Source: Clostridia bacterium
Lineage (GTDB): Bacteria; Bacillota; Clostridia; Christensenellales; Aristaeellaceae
DNA: 6,680 nucleotides
Direction of reading: 5' to 3'
NCBI GenBank assembly: GCA_024404395.1
Contig: JAKSPZ010000055.1
Span: 1 to 6,680 of the forward strand
Positions 1 through 6,112 of the stretch are shown here, piece by piece (the first letter of the stretch is position 1; each line of letters opens with the position of its first letter). A model generated the notes under the pieces. The model did not search any database. It had not been told where the DNA came from and saw only the letters and a list, made by a program, of their open reading frames with translations. The translations under genes were made by a program, and so were the position numbers.

Positions 1-1
1 C

Positions 2-121
2 GGCGTCGGATTCAGCTACGGCGGGACCGATACAGTGACAAAGGAAACGATTCAGGCGGTTTATGAGATACCGGCGGAAATCGCTGAAATAAACGGGAAG
101 CGGATCGTCGTTTTGAACTGA
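2..121 (+). CDS. C-terminal end of an unidentified protein (5' truncated)
   Basis: An open frame enters from the left edge and ends at TGA 119-121, giving 39 residues that begin GVGFSYGGTDTV and end GKRIVVLN. The reading is supported by the lack of stops and by the next gene starting about 9-15 bases further on in the same direction, as expected within an operon. I do not recognise the family from this short tail. The SYGGTDTVTKET stretch followed by a predicted helix could be the end of a Rossmann- or flavodoxin-like fold, but that is only a guess. It is probably co-transcribed with the flavodoxin, FmdE and DUF3786 genes that follow. Confidence 0.6.
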   Translation, partial: GVGFSYGGTDTVTKETIQAVYEIPAEIAEINGKRIVVLN

Positions 122-129
122 AAGGCAGA

Positions 130-633
130 ATGCATATGAAGATCAGTATCATCTATTACAGCGAGACCGATACGACGAAACAGGTTGCCGAGTGGATCGC
201 GGAAGGAATAAAGTCCGTTCAGGGAACGGAAGTCGGATTGTTTAATTTGAAGGATGATGAAGCGCCGGATCGCCCGTTTGTGGAAGCGAGCAGCGCCGTT
301 ATATTCGGAACGCCGACATATGTGGCGAATATGTGCTGGCAGATGAAAAAGTTCTTTGATACCCACCTTGAGTACAATCTGGCGGGCAGGATCGGATCTG
401 CTTTTTCTACCGAAGGCAGCCCCCATGGCGGCGGTGGTGAGTTGGCGATCATGACATTGATCAACCACATGCTTGTCAAGGGAATGCTGATCTATTCCAG
501 CGGGTCGGGCTGCGGTCGTCCGTTTATTCATATCGGACCGACGGTCGTCCGTACGCAGATCGCCGAACGTGAGGAGATATGCAATCTGTTCGGAAAACGC
601 ATTGCGGAGAAGGCAAAAGAACTGTTCAATTGA
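130..633 (+). CDS. Flavodoxin-family protein (FMN-binding, WrbA/NADPH-dependent FMN reductase-like)
   Basis: This 167-residue protein has the pattern of a flavodoxin-like FMN protein, a small cytoplasmic electron carrier or reductase. Seen in the sequence: a first beta strand (KISIIYY), then the phosphate-binding loop SETDTT at residues 11-16, a flavin-contacting loop GTPTYVANM at 60-68 followed by the helix with KKFFD, and a second flavin loop STEGSPHGGGGE at 93-104. The length fits a single-domain flavodoxin with no fused domain. The start is ambiguous. ATG130 has AAGG only 4 bases upstream, whereas ATG136 (protein beginning MKISIIYY) has it about 10 bases upstream and gives the more typical N-terminus, so 136 may be the true start. 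It is followed after 18 bases by an FmdE-family gene, so it may supply electrons to a process involving that protein. The partner and substrate cannot be read from the sequence. Confidence 0.88.
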   Translation: MHMKISIIYYSETDTTKQVAEWIAEGIKSVQGTEVGLFNLKDDEAPDRPFVEASSAVIFGTPTYVANMCWQMKKFFDTHLEYNLAGRIGSAFSTEGSPHGGGGELAIMTLINHMLVKGMLIYSSGSGCGRPFIHIGPTVVRTQIAEREEICNLFGKRIAEKAKELFN

Positions 634-651
634 TAACGGAGGTATTGACTT

Positions 652-1185
652 ATGGATGAGAATAAGGTATTGTGGGGAAAATGTGCGGCATTTCATGGCC
701 ATGTATGTCCCGGTCTTACGATCGGTTACAAAGCAGCGCTCTATGCGATCGAACTGCTGGAGCTGACCTTTTCGGATGATGAGCAGGTCGTCTGCATTAC
801 AGAAAATGATGCCTGCGGCGTTGATGCGATCCAGGTCGTATTGGGGTGCAGCATCGGCAAAGGCAACCTTCTGTTCCACATGCGCGGCAAGCAGGCGTTT
901 TCTTTCTTCAACAGAAAGAACGGCAAGAGCGTACGTCTTGTTCTTAAGCCGAGCAAGGATGATATGAGCAAGGCGGAAAGATTCGATTACTATCAGGCAC
1001 TCGATCCCAAAGACATGTTTGACGTGAAGGAAACCACGATTGCACTCCCTGAACGTGCCCGCATTTTCGATTCATACGTTTGCGAGTGCTGTGGTGAAAC
1101 GGCGCGCGCAAACTGGATTAAGATCAGCGGCGGTAAGAAGTATTGTATGGATTGTTACACCGCCTACGACAGATTTAATGTATAA
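652..1185 (+). CDS. FmdE family protein with C-terminal zinc ribbon
   Basis: This 177-residue protein carries the FmdE-domain signature: F-H-G-H-x-C-P-G at residues 14-21 (His15, His17, Cys19), a second conserved Cys in NDACGVDAIQ at 52-61 (Cys55), and GCSIGKGNL at 65-73. FmdE was named for a protein found with formylmethanofuran dehydrogenase in methanogens. In bacteria the domain is widespread in anaerobes, and its biochemical role is not established. The His/Cys motif suggests a metal or metal-cofactor site. The C-terminus holds a small zinc ribbon, C144-x2-C147 and C165-x2-C168, with an extra Cys146. This FmdE-plus-ribbon architecture is a known form. GGAGG at 638-642, 9 bases before ATG652, fixes the start. 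The gene lies between a flavodoxin gene and a DUF3786 gene in an apparent operon, which hints at a role in redox or metal-cofactor handling (inference). Confidence 0.9.
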   Translation: MDENKVLWGKCAAFHGHVCPGLTIGYKAALYAIELLELTFSDDEQVVCITENDACGVDAIQVVLGCSIGKGNLLFHMRGKQAFSFFNRKNGKSVRLVLKPSKDDMSKAERFDYYQALDPKDMFDVKETTIALPERARIFDSYVCECCGETARANWIKISGGKKYCMDCYTAYDRFNV

Positions 1186-1227
1186 GGAGCGCCGGGGAAG
1201 GAAAGAACTGACGCTGCGGGAGATAAG

Positions 1228-1833
1228 ATGACTGGCATTGCAAAAGATCGTCAGTTTGCGCTGATGCGGGCAGCGGCGATCGATAAGCTGAAACGGTATT
1301 CCACGGCGCAGATCTGCGAGAAGAGCGGCGCGCGGTATGACGCGGGGATGATCCGTTTTGAGAGCATGGGGGAGACCGTTGGGTTCAGCACGCCCGATCT
1401 CGAGATCTCTACAGAAGCGGAAATGTGGCATCACCTGACCCTTCTGCAGTATCTGGACACTGCCGACGGCACGCCGTTGACCGACGGCTGGATCGCGTTG
1501 ACGCAGATGAGCGGCGGGCTGTCCCGAGGCGGCAGCTTTGACCAACAGATCGAGGCGATGTTCCAAAGCCTGAATGACGTGTCATCCGACCGCTTTGCCA
1601 AAGCCTGTGCGGCACTGGGCGGGATCATCCTGCCTTCCAAAGCGGATGTGACGGCACAGATCTTCTATGCGCCCCGTTTTCCCGTTCGGATCAATTTCTG
1701 GGAGGCGGACGACGAATATCCCGCCTCTGTCAAGATGCTCGTCAACGAAAAGGCGGAGCATTATCTGACCCTCGAAGCGGCAGGCACCGCCTGCACCATC
1801 GTCGCGGAGCGGATCAAACAATTACTGACATGA
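1228..1833 (+). CDS. DUF3786 domain protein
   Basis: This 201-residue soluble protein matches the DUF3786 pattern. There is a central stretch LLQYLDTADGTPLTDGWIAL at residues 72-91, then GGLSRGGSF, and the most diagnostic part FPVRINFWEADDEYPAS at 151-167, which corresponds to the family's usual [F/L]PxxPxxxxFWEGDEEFP-type motif. The acidic WEADDE segment replaces the common WEGDDE. The function of the family is unknown. In anaerobes these genes tend to occur beside corrinoid, metal-cofactor or C1-metabolism genes (recalled, not shown here). The start ATG1228 has GGGAG at 1218-1222, 5 bases upstream. The gene follows the FmdE gene after a 42-base gap and is the last of the + strand set, ending directly at a hairpin terminator. 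No signal peptide or membrane segment is seen. Confidence 0.85.
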   Translation: MTGIAKDRQFALMRAAAIDKLKRYSTAQICEKSGARYDAGMIRFESMGETVGFSTPDLEISTEAEMWHHLTLLQYLDTADGTPLTDGWIALTQMSGGLSRGGSFDQQIEAMFQSLNDVSSDRFAKACAALGGIILPSKADVTAQIFYAPRFPVRINFWEADDEYPASVKMLVNEKAEHYLTLEAAGTACTIVAERIKQLLT

Positions 1834-1835
1834 AA

Positions 1836-1863
1836 AAAAGGCTGTCCTTTCGGACAGCCTTTT
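1836..1863. terminator. Bidirectional Rho-independent terminator between convergent genes
   Basis: A perfect stem pairs 1836-1847 with 1852-1863 (core GGCTGTCC / GGACAGCC) around a TTTC loop closed by C-G. On the + strand it begins just after the DUF3786 stop codon (TGA 1831-1833) and is followed by TTTTATGTTT. On the - strand the stop of the membrane-protein gene (TAA at 1874-1872) lies about 10 bases before it, and the trailing strand has an even better run of seven T (complement of A1833-1839). It should therefore end transcription of both converging units. Confidence 0.93.
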
Positions 1864-1871
1864 ATGTTTGC

Positions 1872-3560
1872 TTATTCGCCCTGGAGCAGGGTGTTGGGGA
1901 TGAGGTACTCGGAGGCGCCGCAGTCGGGGCAGGCGGCGAGGTTGGCGGACAGTGCGTCATCTCTGGGAATCAGGGTGAACTGACCGACGAAGGAAGCGCA
2001 ATCGTCGGAGGTGTGGCACAGGCCGTTCTCATCTTCCCACAGACAGGGGACACCGATCAGTGCGGCATCGGGGGCACTGCAGGTGTTGCAGCGCTTGTAG
2101 CCGTTTGCGACCTCGGCGAGGGTGTAGGGCTTGCCGCCGCTCATGCCCTTGCAGGTGGGCGCGGTGTGATACCACTTGCCGTCGGGGGTGTGATCGACCG
2201 TGGCTTCACCGGCGGATTTCAGCGCGGTGGGGGGGCTCACGACCGCAGGGGCGGGCGTGGCGGTGGGTTCGGGCGTGGGCTCGGGCATGGAGAAGCTCAT
2301 GTACTCCGCAGCGCGGCAGTCGGCGCAGGCGGTGTAGCCGGCTTCGATGATGTTCTCGAGGGTATCGGCGTGCCAGCTGCCGACGAAGGAAGCACACTCA
2401 TCCGTCATGTGGACGGTGTTGTTCTCGTCCAGCCAGAGGACATCCGCTTCATCAACGATGGAGGCGGCGGTGACATGGCACAGACCGCAGTTCTTCTTGC
2501 CGGCGTCGAGCGCCGCGCTCAGGGGGTGGGCGGGGGCGGGATGCATGCCGTTGCAAGTGGGAACGAGGTGATAGCTCTTGCCGCCTTCGTGATAGTAGAC
2601 GGTGGCTTCGCTGACAGCCTTGGGCTTGAGGTTGGGATCGAGGGTAGGCGCGGGAGTGGCAGTGGGCTCGGCGGTGGGTGCCGCAGTGGGCGCCTCCGTG
2701 GGCTCGACGGTCACGGTCTCGGAAATGGCAGCGATGGCCTCGCCGCTCTCGGCGTCGGGGAGCTTGGCGGGCACGAAGCCGTTGAAGCCTGCCTCGGGGG
2801 TGGGCTCGGCGGTGGGCGCTTCGGTCGGTACGTCGGTGGGTGCCTCGGTGACGGCTTCCGCGGTGGGCTCGGCGGTCACGGCTTCATCGGGCGTATCGGT
2901 GGGCGCTTCCGTGGGAACATCCGTGGGGGCGTTGGTGGGCGCCTCGGTGGGAACGTCCGTAGGCTCGGCGGTGGGTGCCTCGGTGGGAGCGGGTGCTTCT
3001 TCGCCGAAGATCTTCGCTCTCAGGTCGGCGGTCAGTTCGACGGCGCGATCGATGCCCACGGCGCCGGCACTCAGCGCGGCGGAACCGAGGTTCTTCATAA
3101 CCACGGAACCGTCGGTATAGACCTGCACGGCGGTGTCGCAGACGACGTCATAACCGTCGGCGATGTGGACGGATGCGTTGCTCAGGAAATCATTGACCTT
3201 GTCCTGTGCATTGGTGAAACGATCGTTGTTCGTATCCACCGTCAGTCCGAAGACGATGAGCAGAATGCAGAGGAAGAGGGAGATGATGCTGGTGAGCAGC
3301 TTGGTGGTGACGCGCCAGCGCACCTTCCGCTGCCAGAGCATGATCATGCCCACGGGCCAGAGAATGAGGGAGAGAAGGAGCGTCAACAGAATATAGAAGA
3401 AACCGGCCTTCCTGCGGCGGGGTCTGCGTCCCCGATGATTGGGGGAACGATAGCCGCTGCCCTGAGGACGTCTCTCAGAACGCATCATGTAATCGCGGCT
3501 GCGGCGGGCGGCGAAGAAAATGCGCGGTTCGCTCGCAGGAACGTTATATACAGCTTCCAT
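1872..3560 (-). CDS. Two-TM membrane-anchored protein with P/T-rich linkers and four duplicated Cys modules
   Basis: This 562-residue protein has unknown function. Order of parts: a basic N-terminal tail (RGRRPRRRK, 43-51); TM helix about 54-76; a short basic hairpin (QRKVRWRVTTK); TM helix about 87-108; an outside region 110-188; a Pro/Thr/Glu/Ala-rich linker 189-254; a second linker 286-308; a first pair of cysteine modules; a third linker 426-444; and a second pair. Modules 1 and 3 read (S/G)EATV...GK.YH...TC.GM...C-x2-C (C336/358/361 and C470/491/494). Modules 2 and 4 read LW.DEN...H..D.CASFVG...C-x2-C (C389/412/415 and C521/544/547). Modules 1 and 3 resemble the short YH-x-C...GY-x-x-C-x2-C motif found at the end of some secreted nucleases and surface proteins, probably a structural metal or disulfide knob (recalled from family knowledge). 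The start is supported by AAAGGA (complement of 3569-3574), 7 bases before ATG. A good promoter lies upstream and a terminator downstream, so it is a single-gene unit. The Cys part is expected outside the cell. Ligand and role are unknown. Confidence 0.87.
   Translation of the reverse strand: MEAVYNVPASEPRIFFAARRSRDYMMRSERRPQGSGYRSPNHRGRRPRRRKAGFFYILLTLLLSLILWPVGMIMLWQRKVRWRVTTKLLTSIISLFLCILLIVFGLTVDTNNDRFTNAQDKVNDFLSNASVHIADGYDVVCDTAVQVYTDGSVVMKNLGSAALSAGAVGIDRAVELTADLRAKIFGEEAPAPTEAPTAEPTDVPTEAPTNAPTDVPTEAPTDTPDEAVTAEPTAEAVTEAPTDVPTEAPTAEPTPEAGFNGFVPAKLPDAESGEAIAAISETVTVEPTEAPTAAPTAEPTATPAPTLDPNLKPKAVSEATVYYHEGGKSYHLVPTCNGMHPAPAHPLSAALDAGKKNCGLCHVTAASIVDEADVLWLDENNTVHMTDECASFVGSWHADTLENIIEAGYTACADCRAAEYMSFSMPEPTPEPTATPAPAVVSPPTALKSAGEATVDHTPDGKWYHTAPTCKGMSGGKPYTLAEVANGYKRCNTCSAPDAALIGVPCLWEDENGLCHTSDDCASFVGQFTLIPRDDALSANLAACPDCGASEYLIPNTLLQGE
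2799..2996 (-). repeat. Pro/Thr/Glu-rich degenerate tandem repeat (TEAPTDVP-type linker)
   Basis: Residues 189-254 of the membrane-anchored protein are made of near-repeats of A-P-T-E-A-P-T, T-D-V-P and A-E-P-T. At the DNA level, GTGGGCGCCTCGGTGGGA-like units recur on the + strand. It is a typical flexible wall-spanning spacer. Similar shorter runs occur at 2637-2705 (residues 286-308) and 2229-2285 (residues 426-444). Unit count may vary between strains because such DNA can slip in replication (inference). Confidence 0.8.
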
Positions 3561-3603
3561 TTGCTTATCCTTTCATGGTCCAAAGGTATGAATAGACATG
3601 TAT

Positions 3604-3632
3604 ATTATACCAAACAGCCGCCAAAACCTCAA
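3604..3632 (-). promoter_or_regulatory. Sigma-A-type extended -10 promoter for the - strand membrane protein gene
   Basis: Read on the - strand: TTGAGG (complement of 3627-3632), a 17-base spacer, then TATAAT (complement of 3604-3609), preceded by TGG as an extended -10. This is a near-consensus vegetative promoter. Transcription would start near 3597, giving a leader of about 37 bases that contains the AAAGGA ribosome binding site. Confidence 0.85.
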
Positions 3633-3805
3633 ACGACAACATTATGAAGAATTCGGCGGATTCGCCCAATCAATGTCTATTTGTCAAATTGTTAAATCGG
3701 AATTTTTTTTGCTATGCAAAGCAGGAATAAAGGGAACAATGACGAATTAGCTAATTTGGGTTCAGTTGATACTTTGCCTTGTATATAACATAGGAGGGAA
3801 ATAAT
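3633..3805 (+). promoter_or_regulatory. Upstream/leader region of the decarboxylase operon; promoter not clearly resolved
   Basis: No gene is seen here. The stretch is markedly AT-richer than its surroundings and must hold the promoter of the + strand operon, which points away from the neighbouring gene. Weak candidates are TTGTTA (3689-3694), an 18-base gap and TATGCA (3713-3718) with an upstream TG; and TTAGCT (3747-3752), 17 bases and TACTTT (3770-3775), also with an upstream TG. TTGTCA at 3681-3686 is a good -35-like hexamer but has no -10 at the right distance. An imperfect dyad TTTGC-TAT-GCAAA lies at 3708-3720. The strong ribosome binding site AGGAGGG is at 3792-3798, 7 bases before the ATG at 3806. 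Confidence 0.45.
3745..3756. promoter_or_regulatory. Perfect 12-bp palindrome, possible operator
   Basis: AATTAGCTAATT is an exact inverted repeat without spacer, placed 50 bases before the first codon of the decarboxylase operon and overlapping one weak candidate -35 (TTAGCT). It could be a dimeric repressor or activator site. Chance is possible because the stretch is AT-rich, and no matching regulator gene is in the window. Confidence 0.3.
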
Positions 3806-5281
3806 ATGAATGTGGAACGCAATCTGCCCGTCATTCGTGAGCGCAAGCTGGCGATCCTGAAGGGCGAGAACGCGCTTTGCGATCAGCAGAAGCAGGCAGG
3901 CAAGCTCCTCGCTCGCGAAAGAATCGCGCAGCTGCTGGATGCCGCCAGCTTTGTTGAACTGGACGTGCTCAACGCGGACGCAGGTGTTGTCACCGGCTAC
4001 GGTCTGGTTGACGGCAACCCCGTATACGTCTATGCACAGGACGGCACCGTCAAAGGCGGCTCCGTCGGCATGGCACACGCCCGTAAGATCCTGAAGGTCA
4101 TGGATCTTGCCGAGAAGACCGGCGCTCCGGTCATCGGCATCCTTGACACCACCGGCGCTCGCCTCGATGAGGGCGTGGACGCCATGAACGCTTATGCCAT
4201 GATGGCAGGCCGCATCAGCGCCCTTTCCGGCGTTGTGCCCCAGATTTCTCTGGTGCTGGGTCCCTGCGGCGGCATCGCCTCCGCTCTCGCTTCCATGACC
4301 GATATCACCGTCATGAGCAAGAACGGCGCCCTGTTCGTCAACGGCCCCAAGGTCGTTTCCGCCGTCTCCGGCAAGAACGTCGAGCTCAACGATATCGCAG
4401 GTCCCGAAGCTTCCGCCAAGCACGGCGTCGCTCAGCTGACCGCCGATACCGATGAAGCCGCCATCGCTCTGGCCCGCAAGGTCGTTGCCATGCTGCCCGT
4501 CAACAATATGGACGAGGCCATCGGCGCCGCCGCGGATGACGTCAACCGTCCCAACAGCGATCTGATCGGCATCGACAGCCTGGACGATATCCGCACCCTG
4601 CTGACCTCCGTCGCCGATATGGGCGATGTGGTCGAGCTGAATGCCGATTTCGCCGCTTCCATGGTCACCGCCCTCGCCAAGATCGGCGGCACCACCGTTG
4701 GCTTCATCGCCAACCAGGCATGCAAGGACGAAGGCCGCCTCACCGTTTACGGCTGCAAGAAGGCTGCCCGCTTCGTCGCTTTCTGCGATGCTTTCTCCAT
4801 TCCCGTCATCACCGTGGTCGATTCCATGGGTATGAAGGTCAACAATGCGCCCCAGGGCGAGCTCTCCATCAGCGGTGCACAGCTCATGTTCGCACTGTCC
4901 GATGCCACCTGCCCCCGCATCGCGCTGATCGCCGGCAACGCAGTCGGTATGGGTTATGCCGCCATGGCATCCCGCGCCGCCGCCGATGTGGTCTACGCAT
5001 GGCCGGGCGCCGTTATCTCCGCTGTGACTCCCAAGATCGCCGTTCAGCTGAACGACGCCGAGGAGCTCAAGTCCGCGGACGATCCCTATGCCAAGCGCGC
5101 CGAGCTGGAAGCCCGTTACATGGATGACGTGGCTGACGGTATCCACGCCGCTCAGAAGGGTTATGTCGATGATGTCATCGAGCCCGTTGCGACCCGCCAG
5201 ATGCTGGCCGCCGCCCTCGAAATGCTGTCCGGCAAGCGGGATTCCAAGCCCGCCCGTAAGCATGGCAACATGCCGCTGTAA
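3806..5281 (+). CDS. Biotin-dependent acyl-CoA carboxyltransferase subunit (MmdA/PccB family, divergent)
   Basis: This 491-residue cytoplasmic subunit has two crotonase-fold halves, as in MmdA and PccB. It is expected to transfer CO2 between an acyl-CoA and carrier-bound biotin. Recognisable motifs: LLARERI (34-40), FVELD (49-53), GVVTGYG (60-66), AQDGTVKGGSVG (77-88) with H91 and KI, GARLDEG (117-123), GPCGG (152-156), PVNNMDE (231-237), FIANQ (300-304), FCDAFSIPV (326-334), VYAWP (396-400), GYVDDVIEP (452-460) and the family's closing KHGNMPL (485-491). It differs from classical MmdA: GPCAGGAVYSPALTD is replaced by GPCGGIASALASMTD, the VPGFLPG loop by DSMGMKVNN, and the second-half YGGxY by VGMGY. 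A stretch of about 20 residues after FVELD is missing. It leads an operon with OadG-like, biotin-carrier and OadB-like genes and has no biotin carboxylase. This favours the decarboxylating alpha subunit of a Na+ pump, with methylmalonyl-CoA the most likely substrate; glutaconyl-CoA or another malonyl-type thioester is possible. AGGAGGG lies 7 bases before ATG. Confidence 0.88.
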   Translation: MNVERNLPVIRERKLAILKGENALCDQQKQAGKLLARERIAQLLDAASFVELDVLNADAGVVTGYGLVDGNPVYVYAQDGTVKGGSVGMAHARKILKVMDLAEKTGAPVIGILDTTGARLDEGVDAMNAYAMMAGRISALSGVVPQISLVLGPCGGIASALASMTDITVMSKNGALFVNGPKVVSAVSGKNVELNDIAGPEASAKHGVAQLTADTDEAAIALARKVVAMLPVNNMDEAIGAAADDVNRPNSDLIGIDSLDDIRTLLTSVADMGDVVELNADFAASMVTALAKIGGTTVGFIANQACKDEGRLTVYGCKKAARFVAFCDAFSIPVITVVDSMGMKVNNAPQGELSISGAQLMFALSDATCPRIALIAGNAVGMGYAAMASRAAADVVYAWPGAVISAVTPKIAVQLNDAEELKSADDPYAKRAELEARYMDDVADGIHAAQKGYVDDVIEPVATRQMLAAALEMLSGKRDSKPARKHGNMPL

Positions 5282-5286
5282 GGAGG
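5279..5286 (+). promoter_or_regulatory. Stop codon fused to ribosome binding site (TAAGGAGG)
   Basis: The TAA stop of the carboxyltransferase shares its last base with the AGGAGG of the next gene, 7 bases before ATG5294. This supports tight translational coupling and fixes the start of the OadG-like gene. Confidence 0.8.
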
Positions 5287-5293
5287 CTTTCCG

Positions 5294-5647
5294 ATGAGTT
5301 TGATGGAATCCCTTGCCTACGGCGCAAAAACCGCAGTCATCGGTATCGCGATCGTTTTCTTCGGTCTGGTCATCCTGATCGTGGTCGTGTCGCTGATGGC
5401 GCAGTTCTTCAAGATGCGTCAGCAAAAGGCAGCTCCTGCGCCCGCGCCCGCTCCCGTTGCGCCCGCACCGGTAGCCGAGCCCGAGCCTGTGGTCGAGGAT
5501 GTGACCGATGATACCGAGCTGATCGCCGTCATCGCAGCAGCCCTCGCCGCTTATGACAATTCCGGCAACGGTCTGGTGATCCGCAAGGTCCGCCGTGTAT
5601 CCGGATGGAACCGCACCGCCCGTGCGGAGCAGGTCACCCGTTTCTGA
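5294..5647 (+). CDS. OadG/MmdD-like small membrane (gamma/delta) subunit of sodium-pump decarboxylase
   Basis: This 117-residue protein has the standard OadG-family layout: a short N-terminus, one TM helix at about 13-38 (VIGIAIVFFGLVILIVVVSL), an Ala/Pro/Glu linker at 46-68, and a conserved cytoplasmic tail at 74-117 containing ELIAVIAAALAAY and IRKVRRVSGW. In characterised oxaloacetate and methylmalonyl-CoA decarboxylases, this subunit anchors the complex: the helix binds the beta subunit and the tail binds the carboxyltransferase. It lies 12 bases after the carboxyltransferase stop and 30 bases before the biotin carrier gene, as mmdD does in Propionigenium. The sequence is weakly conserved in general, so the family call rests on layout, the tail pattern and gene order. 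I see no Zn-binding histidine cluster like that reported for some OadG tails. Confidence 0.85.
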   Translation: MSLMESLAYGAKTAVIGIAIVFFGLVILIVVVSLMAQFFKMRQQKAAPAPAPAPVAPAPVAEPEPVVEDVTDDTELIAVIAAALAAYDNSGNGLVIRKVRRVSGWNRTARAEQVTRF

Positions 5648-5677
5648 GAAAGCATACAACTTTAGGAGGAAATTACC

Positions 5678-6079
5678 ATGCGCAAGTTTGCGATCACTGT
5701 CAATGGTCAGACCTATGAAGTCGAAGTCGAAGAGATCGGCGGCGCTCCCACCTATGCTGCCGCTCCCGTTGCCGCACCCGCACCCGTAGCCGCCGCACCC
5801 GCTGCTGCCCCCAAGGCTGCCGCTCCCGCCGCTGCTCCCAAGGCTGCTGCTGCCGCTCCCGCCGGCGCCGAAGCCGTCAAGGCTCCCATGCCCGGCAACA
5901 TCAATGCCGTTAAGGTCTCCGTCGGCCAGGCCGTCAAGAAGGGCGAAGTCCTGCTGGTTCTGGAAGCCATGAAGATGGAGAACGAGATCATGGCACCCAA
6001 AGACGGTACCGTTGCTTCCGTCAACGTTACCAAGGGCGCAACCGTCAACACCGGCGACATCCTGCTTTCCCTGAACTAA
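5678..6079 (+). CDS. Biotin carboxyl carrier protein subunit (MmdC-like)
   Basis: This 133-residue carrier protein has three parts. The N-terminal segment 1-20 starts MRKFAITVNGQTYEVEVEEI, the usual opening of decarboxylase gamma/biotin subunits. An Ala/Pro/Lys hinge spans about 22-66. A full biotinyl domain covers about 67-133, with APMPGNI (69-75), VKKGEVLLVLEAMKMENEI and the closing KGATVNTGDILLSL. The biotin-accepting lysine is Lys99 in A-M-K-M (codon 5972-5974). It carries CO2 from the carboxyltransferase to the membrane beta subunit, and a host biotin ligase is needed. AGGAGG at 5664-5669, 8 bases before ATG, defines the start. Length and order fit mmdC rather than the longer AccB. Confidence 0.95.
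   Translation: MRKFAITVNGQTYEVEVEEIGGAPTYAAAPVAAPAPVAAAPAAAPKAAAPAAAPKAAAAAPAGAEAVKAPMPGNINAVKVSVGQAVKKGEVLLVLEAMKMENEIMAPKDGTVASVNVTKGATVNTGDILLSLN
5756..5863 (+). repeat. Ala/Pro-rich hinge repeat in the biotin carrier gene
   Basis: Residues 27-62 consist almost only of A, P, V and K, including two copies of APKAAA. The DNA repeats GCTGCTCCCAAGGCTGC-type units. This is the known flexible hinge that lets the biotinyl domain swing between active sites. Its length is often variable between relatives. Confidence 0.75.
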
Positions 6080-6112
6080 TTTCAAAACGGAAAGCGGTAA
6101 GGAGGGTCACCG

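Noticed and set aside
61..879. 272-codon open frame on the - strand across the flavodoxin and FmdE genes
   Set aside because: It overlaps two well-supported genes on the other strand, crosses their boundary and shows no domain pattern.
1830..3647. 605-codon open frame on the + strand across the membrane-protein gene
   Set aside because: It is antisense to the supported gene, is almost all Gly/Ala/Val from reverse-reading of the P/T repeats and GC-ending codons, starts inside the DUF3786 stop and terminator, and has no ribosome site.
3686..3710. Possible terminator from the run of eight T after AAATT...AATTT
   Set aside because: The stem is only five A/T pairs with a long loop, and no gene ends nearby, so the run is more likely AT-rich promoter DNA.
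3782..3789. TATATAAC as the -10 of the decarboxylase operon
   Set aside because: Transcription would start within the ribosome binding site at 3792-3798, and the matching -35 (TTCAGT) is poor.
3692..6085. 797-codon open frame on the - strand covering three decarboxylase genes
   Set aside because: It is complementary to genes with clear family motifs. The composition (His/Gly/Asp-rich) fits a shadow of strongly biased codon use, with no ribosome site or recognisable domain.
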